A DNA stretch of 64,000 nucleotides from Massilia norwichensis (GCF_024753245.1 NZ_JANUGX010000026.1:1-64000), one strand, 5' to 3'; shown: positions 27,593-39,281, counted from the first letter of the stretch. The notes: generated by a model not told the origin, from the sequence alone. Program-made: numbers and translations.

Positions 27593-27606
27593 AGTCGAGA
27601 TAAATC

Positions 27607-28635
27607 GTGGTTCAACGTCTGCTCCAACCCGGCGAGATCGAAGCCCTCGATCACAACGCCATCCCCCGCCTGCACCTGCCCCGCCCGGCCTCCCTGTTCG
27701 AGGCCCGTGCGCGGCGTCTGCGCCAGCTCGCCGCCGGCGAGGTGCCCGGCATTCCGGTCGAGGAAGCGCTGCGCGGCTACCTGGGCCTGATGGCCGTCGT
27801 GGCCGACGCCCAGCACGCGCTGGTCGCCAGGCTCGGCCCCACCGGCGTGGTGCTGCCCGACCAGGCCGCGCTGCGCGCCGCCCACGATCACAACATGCCG
27901 CCGCTGCCCGTCAGCGGCGCGCGTCCGGCCAACTGGCAGGCCGTGTTCGGCGCCCTGCTGGACGTCCTCGCCGAAGCCGAAAACGCACCGCCGCAACTGG
28001 CGCCCGCCCTGGCGGCGCTGCGCGCGACCCCGAGCGCCGAACTGGAAGGCATCGCCGACGCCGTCCTCGGCAGCTACCCCGACGGCGCCGATCCGCTGCG
28101 CGCCCCCTTCGTCGCCGCCGCCCTGCAGGTGGCCTGGAGCATGATGGCCGCCCAGCTCGACGAGGCCTGGGCCCAACCGCTGATGACCGGCACCCTGTGC
28201 CCGGTGTGCGGCTCGCATCCGGTGGCCAGCGTGGTGCGCATCGGCGGCCAGTCGCAGGGCTACCGCTACCTGCATTGCAGCGTCTGCGAATCCGAGTGGC
28301 ACATGGTGCGCGTCAAGTGCTCCTGCTGCGAGGCGAACGGCAAAGTCAGCTACCAGGGCCTGGTCGCGCACGACGCCGATCCGATCGCGGAAAACAAGCA
28401 GGCCGCCAAGGCCGGCAAGCCGCTCGACAAGGCCAACGACCCGACCAAGGTCGCGCGCGCCGAGACCTGCGACGACTGCTGGACTTATCGCAAGATCTTC
28501 AACCAGGAGCACGACTTCCACGTCGAGCCGCTGGCCGACGATCTCGCCAGCATGCTGCTCGACGTGCTGGTGACCGAAGCCGGCTATTCCCGCGCCAGCG
28601 GCAACCCCTTGCTGTGGCTGCGGGAAAACCAATGA
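27607..28635 (+). CDS. fdhE: FdhE, formate dehydrogenase maturation factor
   Basis: 342 residues from a GTG start at 27607. FdhE acts in assembly of respiratory formate dehydrogenases and binds iron through its C-terminal rubredoxin-like Cys pairs. Visible pairs are LCPVCGSHP, HCSVCESEWH, KCSCCEANG and TCDDCWTYRK, all in the second half. The N-terminal half is helical (QLAAGEVPGIPVEEALRGYL). It is about 30 residues longer than the E. coli protein because of N-terminal differences. Its stop overlaps the selA start (ATGA), so translation is coupled. Confidence 0.93.
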   Translation: MVQRLLQPGEIEALDHNAIPRLHLPRPASLFEARARRLRQLAAGEVPGIPVEEALRGYLGLMAVVADAQHALVARLGPTGVVLPDQAALRAAHDHNMPPLPVSGARPANWQAVFGALLDVLAEAENAPPQLAPALAALRATPSAELEGIADAVLGSYPDGADPLRAPFVAAALQVAWSMMAAQLDEAWAQPLMTGTLCPVCGSHPVASVVRIGGQSQGYRYLHCSVCESEWHMVRVKCSCCEANGKVSYQGLVAHDADPIAENKQAAKAGKPLDKANDPTKVARAETCDDCWTYRKIFNQEHDFHVEPLADDLASMLLDVLVTEAGYSRASGNPLLWLRENQ

Positions 28636-30073
28636 GCGCGGCGGTGCCGGCACCGGGCCGCGCGCGCCTGCCCGCGGTCCACCTGCTGCTCGACGACGCC
28701 ACCTGCGCGCCCTTGCTGGCGCAATATGGCCGCGAGCAGACCGTGGACGCCGTGCGCGCCGAGCTGGAGCTGCTGCGCGCCGCGCTGTTCGGCGGCGCGG
28801 CAGCCAGCCCGGCCGGCACCGCTGTACAAGACGCGCCCGATACCTCGGCCGCCGCCATCCTGGCCCGCACCGCCGAGCGCCTGCGACGCGCCAACGCGCC
28901 GACCCTGCGCGCGGTCTACAACCTGACCGGTACCGTGCTGCACACCAACCTCGGGCGCGCGCTGCTGCCGGACGAGGCGGTGCAGGCCGTGGTCGAAGCA
29001 CTGCGCTGGCCGATGAACCTGGAGTGGGACATCGAGACCGGCACCCGCGGCGACCGCGACAGCCTGGTCGAAGCCCAGTTGCGCGAGCTGACCGGAGCCG
29101 AAGCCGTCACCATCGTCAACAACAATGCGGCCGCCGTGCTCCTGATGCTGAACTCGCTGGCCCAGGGCCGCGAGGTGATCGTCTCGCGCGGCGAGCTGGT
29201 CGAGATCGGCGGCGCCTTCCGCATTCCGGACATCATGACCCGCGCCGGCGCCACGCTGCGCGAAGTCGGCACCACCAACCGCACCCATCCGAGGGACTAT
29301 GCGGAGAACGCCGGACCGGCCACCGCGATGATGTTGAAGGTCCACTGCAGCAACTACGCGATCACCGGCTTTACGCGCGAGGTGACCCTGCCCGAACTGG
29401 CGCCGCTGGCGCGCGAACGCGGCATCCCGCTGGCCGTCGACCTCGGCAGCGGTACCCTGGTCGACCTCGAACGCTACGGCCTGCCGCACGAAACCACGGT
29501 GCGCGAGACCCTCGCCCAGGGCGCCGACCTGGTCACTTTCAGCGGCGACAAGCTGCTCGGTGGCCCGCAATGCGGGATCATCGCCGGCCGCCGCGACCTG
29601 GTCGAGGCGATCAAGAGAAACCCACTGAAGCGCGCGCTGCGCGTGTCGAAGCTGACCCTGGCGGCGCTGGCCCCGGTGCTGAACCTGTACCGCGCGCCCG
29701 ACCTGCTGCCGCAGCGCCTGACCACGCTGCGCCTGCTGACGCGTCCCGCCGCCGACATGCGCGCGCTGGCCGAATCGCTGCTGGATCCCATGCGCGCGGC
29801 GCTCGGCGACGACTACACCGTCGACACCGCGCCGATGGCCAGCCAGATCGGCAGCGGCGCGTTGCCGGTCGACCGTCTGCCCAGCCACGGACTGGCGATC
29901 CGCGCCCGCGCCGGCCTGCGCGGCAACCCGCTGGGCGTACTGGAACGGCGCCTGCGCGCGCTGCCGCGCCCGGTGGTCGGACGCATCGCCGACGACACCC
30001 TCTGGCTGGACCTGCGCTGCCTGGAAGCCGGCCAGCGCGAGGCCTTTGCCGCCCAACTGACGCAACTGCAAGC

Positions 30074-30077
<4 letters not shown>
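28632..30077 (+). CDS. selA: L-seryl-tRNA(Sec) selenium transferase
   Basis: 481 residues. SelA is a PLP enzyme that turns seryl-tRNA(Sec) into selenocysteyl-tRNA(Sec) using selenophosphate. NLTGTVLHTNLGRALLPDEA, TIVNNNAAAVLLMLN, SRGELVEIGGAFRIPDIM and the PLP-lysine region VTFSGDKLLGGPQCGII are all present. It overlaps fdhE by 4 nt and selB by 4 nt (ATGA at each junction), which should keep SelA and SelB in balance. Confidence 0.96.
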
Positions 30078-31963
<1,886 letters not shown>

Positions 31964-31980
31964 CCTGGTCGCCACGACAT

Positions 31981-32076
31981 GGAAGGCATTCTCATCCGGT
32001 GATGGGGCCGGGCTTCAAACCCGGTGGGGGGCGTTAGCCGCTCCCCTGTAAGTTCGACTCTTTCTGCCTTCCGCCA
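31981..32076 (+). tRNA. selC: tRNA-Sec (anticodon TCA)
   Basis: The 96-nt gene has an 8-bp acceptor stem GGAAGGCA with TGCCTTCC, discriminator G and encoded CCA (32074-32076). The anticodon stem CCGGG/CCCGG (32008-32012 and 32020-32024) holds loop CTTCAAA with anticodon TCA at 32015-32017. A long variable arm (about 32025-32050) precedes the T arm with GTTCGACTC. The long acceptor stem and large variable arm are the hallmarks of bacterial tRNA-Sec. It is probably cotranscribed with selB. Confidence 0.95.
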
Positions 32077-32082
32077 ATCCCC

Positions 32083-32511
32083 TTACTTCGAACCGCCAGT
32101 GCCACGCACGTCGAAAGCCGCGCGCTGGTCCGGCGTCAGCGCGCGCTCGGACGGCTCGGTCTGCAGCGTCGCCTCGGCGCCGCCCTTGCTGGCGCCGTCG
32201 AGCTGCACCGAGGCCGTCGGACCCTGCGACTTGTCGCTGGACGCCGGCTGATCGGCGGCGGCCGCCTTGCTGGCTTGCTGCGCCGGCTTGCCGGGCTTGC
32301 CCACATTCGCGGCGCGGTCCTTCAGGCCCTGGTTCGGATGCCTGGCATCCTGCTGGTGGGCGGTGGCGGTGAGGCCGGGCGTGGCGTCGGTGCCGGCCTT
32401 GCTGTCGGCCTGCTTGCCCGGCGGGTTCGAATAATTGGTCACGGAATGGCTCTGGGCGTTTGCCAGGCCGACGGTGCCGGCCAGCGCCAGCAGGATCAGG
32501 GTTTTCTTCAT
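32083..32511 (-). CDS. Small secreted hydrophilic protein, unknown function
   Basis: 142 residues with a signal peptide (MKKTLILLALAGTVGLANAQ, cleaved after ANA) followed by a low-complexity region rich in Gln, Ala, Lys, Asp and Pro. A short C-terminal motif, RALTPDQRAAFDVRGTGG, is the only ordered-looking part. It starts 4 nt before the stop of the catalase-like gene, overlapping it, so they are one operon. No family is recognised. Confidence 0.65.
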   Translation of the reverse strand: MKKTLILLALAGTVGLANAQSHSVTNYSNPPGKQADSKAGTDATPGLTATAHQQDARHPNQGLKDRAANVGKPGKPAQQASKAAAADQPASSDKSQGPTASVQLDGASKGGAEATLQTEPSERALTPDQRAAFDVRGTGGSK

Positions 32512-33623
32512 CCTTGTTTCTCCATAATGAAATTGATGTCACGCGGCTCGGCGATCTCGACGCCATTGCGTTCGGCGCGGAAGCGCTTCGACATCGCATA
32601 CACCTCCTTGCGCACCCGCATGACGGAGCCGAGCGGACGGTGCGCCGCCAGTGCGTGCCAGGGGTTGAATTGCATGCCCTCGTCGATGCGTTTGGCCCGT
32701 TCCTCGCTCCAGGCCGGCTGCGGCTCGACCTTCAGGCGCGCGACCGCGACATAGGGGCTCAGTTCCTGCGGCCATTCGACCGAGGCATCTTCGATCGGCA
32801 TCTTGTCCAGGTCCGTGCACAGCTGGATGCGCAGCTCCCACTCGCCGCTGGAACCCGCGAAATAGTCGACCACGGCATCGCGCAGGCCGTCGGGTTTAGC
32901 TTTCAGGTCGACCGGCGCATCTTTTAAGGCGGTCAGCGACTCCGATACCGGTGCCACCGACACCTTGGCCATGTAATCGCCGTACAGGATCGGCACCTGG
33001 CTGAAATAGGTTTCGCCCAGCGGGTTGGTTTCCGGATGGCCGCCCAGCGACTTCAGCGTCACGCTCTCGCCGCCCACCGCCTCGACCGCCTTTTCAGCAC
33101 CGCGCGCCACCGCCGAGAACAGGCGCTTCAGGTTCGGCGCCTTGTCGGTGGTCGCGGCCAGCAGCTTGGCGCTGCCGGCAAATTTCTGCGCATTCGGCGC
33201 CGAGAACACCGGCCCGTTGACCAGCACGAAGTCCTGGGTGCTGTCGTTCTCGCTGCCGTCGACGCGCGCGCCCGGCACGCCGATCACCTTGAGCGCCATG
33301 CCGCGCGGGGTCGAGACATCGTCGCTGAGGATGTCGCCGGGTGTGGTCGACAGGCGCAGCACCACCGGATAGCTGCCGGCCTCGGCGAACAAGCCCTGCG
33401 CGTAGGCCGGCGGGAGGCCGTCGATCACCGTCAGTTCGCCGACCAGCAAGCCATGCGTCTTGGCGTGCACGCTGCGGATCGCATGGCCCGAATCCTCGTA
33501 AGTCTTGAGAGAGATGCCGTGCATCGTGTCCTTCAGCTCGAAAGCCGTCTCGGCTTCCTTTTCTTCCGGCACTTCGACGGCGGGCGAATACGGGATCGGA
33601 CGGATATCGGCGGGAGCGTTCAT
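32508..33623 (-). CDS. Catalase-like haem protein (SrpA-type family)
   Basis: 371 residues from ATG 33623 (MNAPADIRPIPYS). The catalase-fold motif RSVHAKTHGLLVGELTV supplies the distal His, and VLRLSTTPGDILSDD and PRGMALKVIGVPG match the catalase-like family that lacks the full length of true catalases. FNPWHALAAHRPLGSVMRVRK near the C-terminus is typical of this group. Likely substrates are peroxides, including organic peroxides; this is an inference. It is divergent from the YdeP-like oxidoreductase, 205 bp apart. Confidence 0.8.
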   Translation of the reverse strand: MNAPADIRPIPYSPAVEVPEEKEAETAFELKDTMHGISLKTYEDSGHAIRSVHAKTHGLLVGELTVIDGLPPAYAQGLFAEAGSYPVVLRLSTTPGDILSDDVSTPRGMALKVIGVPGARVDGSENDSTQDFVLVNGPVFSAPNAQKFAGSAKLLAATTDKAPNLKRLFSAVARGAEKAVEAVGGESVTLKSLGGHPETNPLGETYFSQVPILYGDYMAKVSVAPVSESLTALKDAPVDLKAKPDGLRDAVVDYFAGSSGEWELRIQLCTDLDKMPIEDASVEWPQELSPYVAVARLKVEPQPAWSEERAKRIDEGMQFNPWHALAAHRPLGSVMRVRKEVYAMSKRFRAERNGVEIAEPRDINFIMEKQG

Positions 33624-33828
33624 GGCGTGGCCTGGGTGATTGATCGAATAACCATTCTGACAGGCGCAGCCGGCGCCTTCCGTGCTGCACCGCACCTTAA
33701 CGATGATTGACGGCATCTTGCACCGCCATGTGCGCTTCCGAACAGACGAGGGGCTTGCCGTGGCTCACGCTGGCGTCATCGCGCCCAGCAGGACATTCGG
33801 GCGATACCTTTCAGGACGGCGTACAGCT

Positions 33829-36111
33829 ATGGACAAAGAAAGCGGTCATGAACCCAAGACCCCGGCCGGCGGCTGGGGATCGCTGAAGGAAGTCAGCCAC
33901 ATCCTGCTCGAGGAAAAAGTGCCGCCGCAGCGCGCGGCGCTGCTGCTCAAGCAGAACAAACCGGACGGCTACGCCTGCGTCAGCTGCGCCTGGGCCAAGC
34001 CGGCACACCCGCATCCGGCGGAATTTTGCGAAAGCGGCGCCAAGGCCACCGCCTGGGAGGTCACCAGCAAGCGCATCGACGCCGATTTCTTCGCCAGCCA
34101 CACGGTACGCGAACTCGAAGCCTGGCACGACCACGATCTGGAAGCGGCCGGCCGCATCACGGTGCCGCTGCGCTACGACGCCGCCTCGGACCGCTATCTC
34201 GAAATCTCGTGGAGTCAGGCCTTCAGCGAGATCGGCGCGCAGCTGCGCCAGCTCGATCCGAAAAGCGTGGTGTTCTACAGCTCCGGTCGCGCCTCTCTGG
34301 AAACTTCCTATATGTACCAGCTGTTCGCGCGCATGTACGGCAACAACAACCTGCCGGACAGCTCGAACATGTGCCACGAAAGCACCTCGGTGGCGCTGCC
34401 CAAGAGCATCGGCGTGCCGATCGGCACCGTGGTGCTCGACGATTTCGAAAAGACCGACTGCATCCTGTTCTTCGGCCAGAACGTGGGCGTGAACAGCCCG
34501 CGCATGCTGCACCAGCTGCAGGAAGCCCGCAAGCGCGGCGTGCCCATCATCACCTTCAACCCGCTGCGCGAGCGCGGCCTGGTCAGCTTCACCAACCCGC
34601 AATCGCCGGTCGAGATGCTGACGGGGTCGGAGACACCGATCAGCACCCAGTACCACCAGCTGAAAGCCGGCGGCGACACGGCCGCACTGATGGGCCTGTG
34701 CAAGGCGGTGCTGGAAGAAGACGACGCGGCGGAGAAGCGCGGCGATCCGCCGGCGCTGGACCGGGCCTTCCTTGCGGAACATACCCATGGCTTCGGCGCG
34801 CTGGCGGAAAAGCTGCGTGCCACTACCTGGAGCGAGATCGAACAGGAGGCGGGGCTGGACCGCGCCGACATCCGCGATGCGGCACGCGTCTACATGGCCT
34901 CGCAGGCGGTGATCGGCATCTACGGCATGGGCCTGACCCAGCACCGCAACGGCGTGCAGAACATCCAGATGCTGGTCAACCTGCTGCTCATGCGCGGCAA
35001 CATCGGCAAACCAGGCGCCGGCATCTGCCCGGTGCGCGGGCACTCGAACGTGCAGGGCCAGCGCACGGTCGGTATCACCGAAAAGCCGGAGCTGGCGCCG
35101 CTCGACAAGCTGAAGGCACAGTACGGCTTCGAGCCGCCGCGCGAGAAGGGCCTGAACACGGTCGAGGCCTGCGAAGGGATCCGCGACGGCAAGATCAAGG
35201 CCCTGGTCAGCCTGGGCGGCAACCTGGTGCGCGCCGTACCCGAGCACGGGCTGATGGAAGCGCCCTGGCGCAATCTGCCCCTGAGCGTGCAGATCTCGAC
35301 CAAGCTGAACCGTAGCCACCTGGTGCATGGCCAGGCGGCTTACATCCTGCCCTGCCTGGGCCGGATCGAGATCGACCGCCAGGGTGGCGTCGAGCAGGCG
35401 GTGTCGATCGAGGATTCGACCGGGTGCATGCACGGCTCGCGCGGCTACGCCGAGCCGGCAGCCGGCACGCTGCTGTCGGAACCGGCCATCGTCGCCGGCC
35501 TGGCCAAGGCCACGCTGGCGCCGAACCCGAAGGTCGACTGGGATGCCTGGGTGGCGGACTACAGCAGGATCCGCGACGCCATCGCCGAGACTTACCCGGA
35601 GATCTTCCACGATTTTAACCAGCGCATGTGGACCCCGGGCGGCTTCCGCAAGCCGGTCGCGGCCGCCAAGCGCGAATGGAAGACGCCGACCGGCAAGGCC
35701 AACTTCACGGTGCCGGACAGCCTGAAGGTGGATCCGGACCTGCCCGACCGCGAAGGCACGCTGCGCCTGTTCACGGTGCGCAGCGACGGCCAGTTCAACA
35801 CCACGATCTACAGCCTCGACGACCGCTTCCGCGGCGTGACCGGCGACCGCATGGTGGTCTTCATGTCGAAGGCCGACATGGACGCGCGCGGCCTCCAGGA
35901 CGGCGCCAAGGTCAGTGCGCTCACCGCCACCGACGACGGCGTCGAGCGGCGCGTGGATGGCTTGACGGTGATGCAGTATCCGGTGCCGCGCGGTTGCATC
36001 GCCGGTTACTACCCCGAATGCAATCCCTTGATTCCGCTCTGGCATTACGCGAAGGACAGCCATGTGCCGGCGGCCAAGTCGATTGCAGTGCGGATCGAGG
36101 CGGCGCAATGA
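33829..36111 (+). CDS. Molybdopterin oxidoreductase, FdhF/YdeP family
   Basis: 760 residues from ATG 33829 (MDKESGHEPKTPAGGWG). The N-terminus has CVSCAWAKP and FCESGAK, a probable iron-sulfur Cys set. SSNMCHESTSVALP, FFGQNVGVNSPRML, RGNIGKPGAGICPVRGHSNVQG and GYYPECNPLIPLWHYA mark the molybdopterin-binding domains of the YdeP group. There is no selenocysteine, and Cys in NMCHE lies near where formate dehydrogenases have Sec/Cys. The substrate is not known for certain; E. coli YdeP is linked to acid resistance. No Tat signal, so it is cytoplasmic. Formate dehydrogenase activity should not be assumed. Confidence 0.85.
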   Translation: MDKESGHEPKTPAGGWGSLKEVSHILLEEKVPPQRAALLLKQNKPDGYACVSCAWAKPAHPHPAEFCESGAKATAWEVTSKRIDADFFASHTVRELEAWHDHDLEAAGRITVPLRYDAASDRYLEISWSQAFSEIGAQLRQLDPKSVVFYSSGRASLETSYMYQLFARMYGNNNLPDSSNMCHESTSVALPKSIGVPIGTVVLDDFEKTDCILFFGQNVGVNSPRMLHQLQEARKRGVPIITFNPLRERGLVSFTNPQSPVEMLTGSETPISTQYHQLKAGGDTAALMGLCKAVLEEDDAAEKRGDPPALDRAFLAEHTHGFGALAEKLRATTWSEIEQEAGLDRADIRDAARVYMASQAVIGIYGMGLTQHRNGVQNIQMLVNLLLMRGNIGKPGAGICPVRGHSNVQGQRTVGITEKPELAPLDKLKAQYGFEPPREKGLNTVEACEGIRDGKIKALVSLGGNLVRAVPEHGLMEAPWRNLPLSVQISTKLNRSHLVHGQAAYILPCLGRIEIDRQGGVEQAVSIEDSTGCMHGSRGYAEPAAGTLLSEPAIVAGLAKATLAPNPKVDWDAWVADYSRIRDAIAETYPEIFHDFNQRMWTPGGFRKPVAAAKREWKTPTGKANFTVPDSLKVDPDLPDREGTLRLFTVRSDGQFNTTIYSLDDRFRGVTGDRMVVFMSKADMDARGLQDGAKVSALTATDDGVERRVDGLTVMQYPVPRGCIAGYYPECNPLIPLWHYAKDSHVPAAKSIAVRIEAAQ

Positions 36112-36122
36112 TAGGAGATGCC

Positions 36123-36263
36123 ATGAAAGATGTGAGGGTCAATGTGAGCGTGAACGTTGGCGTCGATGCCGCGAGTGTGGTCCTGCTGCTGGCTTCCGCT
36201 GCGGCGGCGCTGTTCATGTACAAGGAACACAAGCAGGAAAAGCTGAAATCCACGGCATCATGA
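36123..36263 (+). CDS. 46-residue single-pass membrane protein
   Basis: ATG 36123 follows the oxidoreductase stop by 11 nt with AGGAG at 36115-36119. The peptide starts MKDVRVNVSVNVGVDA, has one hydrophobic segment (SVVLLLASAAAALFMY) and a basic tail KEHKQEKLK. Its stop overlaps the start of the next gene. Function unknown. Confidence 0.55.
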   Translation: MKDVRVNVSVNVGVDAASVVLLLASAAAALFMYKEHKQEKLKSTAS

Positions 36264-36496
36264 GCAAACTCGACCAGGAAGACCGGGACGAACTCCCGGG
36301 CCGGCAATACGCCTTTCCGAAACAGCGCAAGGAACCGCTGGAAGACGCGAGCCACGTGCGCAATGCGATTGCACGTTTCAAGCAGGTGAAGGACGTGAGC
36401 GACGCCGAGCGCGACGAAGCCTGGCAGCGCATCCGCGCCGCGGCGAAGAAATTCGATGTGGAGCTGAACGAGAGCGACTGGCGCGAGATTGGCTGA
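36260..36496 (+). CDS. Small DUF6582-like protein
   Basis: 78 residues starting at ATG 36260 inside the previous stop codon. The sequence DELPGRQYAFPKQRKEPLED, then ASHVRNAIARFKQVKDVSDAER and AWQRIRAAAKKFDVEL, is typical of a small family found in GC-rich bacteria and often called DUF6582. It is coupled to the membrane peptide and oxidoreductase. Role unknown. Confidence 0.7.
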   Translation: MSKLDQEDRDELPGRQYAFPKQRKEPLEDASHVRNAIARFKQVKDVSDAERDEAWQRIRAAAKKFDVELNESDWREIG

Positions 36497-36511
36497 GCCT
36501 CGCGCCGGCGC

Positions 36512-37135
36512 TCAGCGCTTCTGTTCGCGGCAGGCGTTCGCGTAGGCCTCCGTATAAGGCTTGTCGAAGCAGTTTTCCAGGCCCTCGACCACGTCGATGT
36601 TGAGCGGCCAGCGCATCTTGCGCTTGGTGCCGTCGTCAAACTCGAGTTCCATATAGCCATCGACGACAGGCGGTATGCCGGCGCCCGTCGGCGCCGGGGT
36701 GGCCGCCAGACGTGCCCTGGCCTGGGCAAACGCAGCCCGGTCCCGGCGCAAGAAGGCAATCGTCGCCTCGACATACGGGTTCCAGCCGGCCTTGTCCTCG
36801 CCCGCGGGCTTGTACGCCCTCTGCATCAGCGCTGCCGCCTCGGGATATTGCCCGGCCTCGGCGCGCAACTGTGCCTCGTGCCAAAACAGCAGTCCCGACT
36901 TGTTGCCGTGCGCTTCGCTGTAGGCGTGCACCAGGTCGGCCGCCACCAGGGTGCAGCCCGGGATCGCCGATAGTGCCCGCCATCCTCCCGCCATGTCCTG
37001 GTCGAACTGGTCTTCATTCAGGGCCAGCAGGCGTACGCGGTCGTGGGCGCAGGCTGGCGGGGGCGCTGCCTGTGCACAGGCTGTGCCGCAAGCGGCGAGA
37101 AGCATCCAGGAGAGCGCGAAATTAATGTGACGCAT
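36512..37135 (-). CDS. Secreted protein with TPR-like helical region
   Basis: 207 residues from ATG 37135, with signal peptide MRHINFALSWMLLAACGTACAQ. The region EAQLRAEAGQYPEAAALMQRA reads like a tetratricopeptide helix pair, and DGYMELEFDDGTKRKMRW is a beta-rich C-terminal part. Two Cys pairs may form disulfides. No family is recognised. It is convergent with the DUF6582-like gene. Confidence 0.55.
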   Translation of the reverse strand: MRHINFALSWMLLAACGTACAQAAPPPACAHDRVRLLALNEDQFDQDMAGGWRALSAIPGCTLVAADLVHAYSEAHGNKSGLLFWHEAQLRAEAGQYPEAAALMQRAYKPAGEDKAGWNPYVEATIAFLRRDRAAFAQARARLAATPAPTGAGIPPVVDGYMELEFDDGTKRKMRWPLNIDVVEGLENCFDKPYTEAYANACREQKR

Positions 37136-37247
37136 CACAAATTCCAATCAGTTGTTATCGAAGCAAAACCTTGCAAGCCGAATGCGCACAGCATACGGCG
37201 AGTTTCATGCGGAGAAATACGCGCTTTCTCACCGGAGAGCGATGACG

Positions 37248-37276
37248 CTGACATAAACCCTTGATCCGACTATAAT
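37248..37276 (+). promoter_or_regulatory. Sigma-70 promoter of rlhA
   Basis: CTGACA (37248-37253), a 17-nt spacer and a perfect TATAAT (37271-37276) lie 35 bp before the start codon. Confidence 0.7.
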
Positions 37277-37310
37277 TTCCGCCTTTCGCACCATCTGCAC
37301 AAAGGCCGTC

Positions 37311-39281
37311 ATGTCACTGCTCGCCCACCAGCTCGAACTGCTGTCCCCCGCCAAAACCGCCGAGATCGGCCGCGAAGCCATCCTGCACGGCGCCGACGCG
37401 GTGTACATTGGCGGCCCGGCCTTCGGCGCCCGCCATAACGCCAGCAATCCGCTGGAGGACATCGCCGCCCTGGTCGAATTCGCGCACCGCTACCGCTCGC
37501 GCATCTTCGTAACCATGAACACGATCATGCACGACGCCGAGCTGGAAACCGCGCGCCGCCAGATCTGGGACCTGTACAACGCCGGCGTCGACGCGCTGAT
37601 CATCCAGGACATGGGCCTGCTCGAGATGGACCTGCCGCCGATCCAGATGCACGCCTCGACCCAGTGCGACATCCGCACGGTCGAGAAGGCGAAGTTCCTG
37701 TCCCAGGTTGGCTTCTCGCAGCTGGTGCTGGCGCGCGAGCTGACAATCGAAAAGATCAAGGCGATCCGCGCCGAGGTCGACACGCCCCTGGAGTACTTTA
37801 TTCACGGCGCCCTGTGCGTGGCCTTCTCGGGCCAGTGCTACATCTCGCACGCCGACAACGGCCGCAGCGCCAACCGCGGCGACTGCTCGCAGGCCTGCCG
37901 CCTGCCGTACACCTTGTCCGATGGCCAGGGCCGCGTCGTCGCCTTCGAAAAGCACCTGCTGTCGATGAAGGACAACGACCAGAGCCGCAACCTGGAAGCG
38001 CTGGTCGATGCCGGCATCCGCTCGTTCAAGATCGAGGGTCGCTACAAGGACATGGGCTATGTGAAGAACATCACCGCCCACTACCGCCTGCTGCTGGACG
38101 AGATCCTGGAACGCCGTCCGGAACTGGCTGCCGCCTCCAGCGGCCGCACGAATATCCTGTTCACGCCGGATGTCGACAAGAACTTCCACCGCGGTCACAC
38201 CGATTATTTCGCCACCGGCCGCAAGGACAACATCGGCGCCTTCGACACGCCCAAGTACGTGGGCGTCGAGCTGGGCACCGTGACGCGCATCGGCGGCGAC
38301 AACTTCGACCTGCTGACTAACGCGCCGATGGCCAACGGCGACGGCCTGAACTACATGCACAAGCGCGAGACGGTCGGCATCCAGGCCAATACCGTGCAAA
38401 AGCTCGGCGAGGATGCCGAAGGTCAGCGCTGGCGCGTGTTCCCGAACGAGAAGGTAGCGAGCCTGGCCGGCCTGAAAGTCGGCACGCCGATCAGCCGCAA
38501 CCGCGACCACCAGTGGGAATCGGCGCTGACCAAGAAGTCGTCCGAGCGCCGGGTGGCGGTGGATCTGGCGCTGTCGGAAGTCGAAGGCGGCCTGCGCCTG
38601 ACTGTCACCGACGAAGACGGGATCACCAGCCACGCCGATGCCGCCCTGGTCCTGCAGCCGGCCCAGCAGGCGGAAGCAGCCGAAGCCGGCCTGCGCACCA
38701 GCCTGGGCAAGCTCGGCAACACCATGTTCGAGGCGCGCAGCATCGCACTGGCGCTGTCGCAGCCCTGGTTCGTGCCTTCCAGCGCCATCAACGCGCTGCG
38801 CCGCGATGCCATCGCCGCCCACGAAGCTGCGCGCCTGGCCGGCTGGGAGCGTCCGGAGCGCGCCCAGGCCGCCGAGCCGCCGGCCGTGTACCCGGAAGCG
38901 CAGCTGAGCTACCTGGCCAACGTCTATAACGAAAAGGCACGCGCCTTCTACCACAAGCACGGCGTGCAGCTGATCGCCGCGGCCTACGAGGCGCACGAAG
39001 AGCCCGGCGAAGTCTCGCTGATGATCACCAAGCACTGCCTGCGCTTCTCCTTCAACCTCTGCCCGAAGCAGGCCAAGGGTGTGCAGGGCGTACAGGGCCA
39101 GGTTCGCGCCGAACCGATGACGCTGGTGAGCGGCGACGAGCGCTATACGCTGAAGTTCGACTGCAAGCCCTGCGAGATGCACATCATCGGCGCGATGAAA
39201 CCGCATATCCTGAACTCGCCGCCGCCCTCGGCCATTCCGTACAGCCCGCTGGTGTTCCACAAGACCCGTCCGCGCGCCTGA
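37311..39281 (+). CDS. rlhA: 23S rRNA 5-hydroxycytidine C2501 synthase (peptidase U32 family)
   Basis: 656 residues, the length of E. coli RlhA (YdcP), not of the shorter TrhP. The start LELLSPAKTAEIGREAILHG, GGPAFGARHNASNPL, MHASTQCDIRTVEKAKFL and IHGALCVAFSGQCYISHADN match the family closely. The Cys set CVAFSGQC and GDCSQACRLPY is the iron-sulfur site of U32 hydroxylases, and EGRYKDMGYVKNITAHYR follows. The enzyme hydroxylates C2501 in the ribosomal peptidyl transferase centre, using prephenate-derived oxygen chemistry. It has its own promoter. Confidence 0.9.
   Translation: MSLLAHQLELLSPAKTAEIGREAILHGADAVYIGGPAFGARHNASNPLEDIAALVEFAHRYRSRIFVTMNTIMHDAELETARRQIWDLYNAGVDALIIQDMGLLEMDLPPIQMHASTQCDIRTVEKAKFLSQVGFSQLVLARELTIEKIKAIRAEVDTPLEYFIHGALCVAFSGQCYISHADNGRSANRGDCSQACRLPYTLSDGQGRVVAFEKHLLSMKDNDQSRNLEALVDAGIRSFKIEGRYKDMGYVKNITAHYRLLLDEILERRPELAAASSGRTNILFTPDVDKNFHRGHTDYFATGRKDNIGAFDTPKYVGVELGTVTRIGGDNFDLLTNAPMANGDGLNYMHKRETVGIQANTVQKLGEDAEGQRWRVFPNEKVASLAGLKVGTPISRNRDHQWESALTKKSSERRVAVDLALSEVEGGLRLTVTDEDGITSHADAALVLQPAQQAEAAEAGLRTSLGKLGNTMFEARSIALALSQPWFVPSSAINALRRDAIAAHEAARLAGWERPERAQAAEPPAVYPEAQLSYLANVYNEKARAFYHKHGVQLIAAAYEAHEEPGEVSLMITKHCLRFSFNLCPKQAKGVQGVQGQVRAEPMTLVSGDERYTLKFDCKPCEMHIIGAMKPHILNSPPPSAIPYSPLVFHKTRPRA

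Noticed and set aside
33811..36108. A 765-codon minus-strand frame opposite the YdeP-like gene
   Set aside because: No known domain. The plus strand has clear molybdopterin oxidoreductase motifs.
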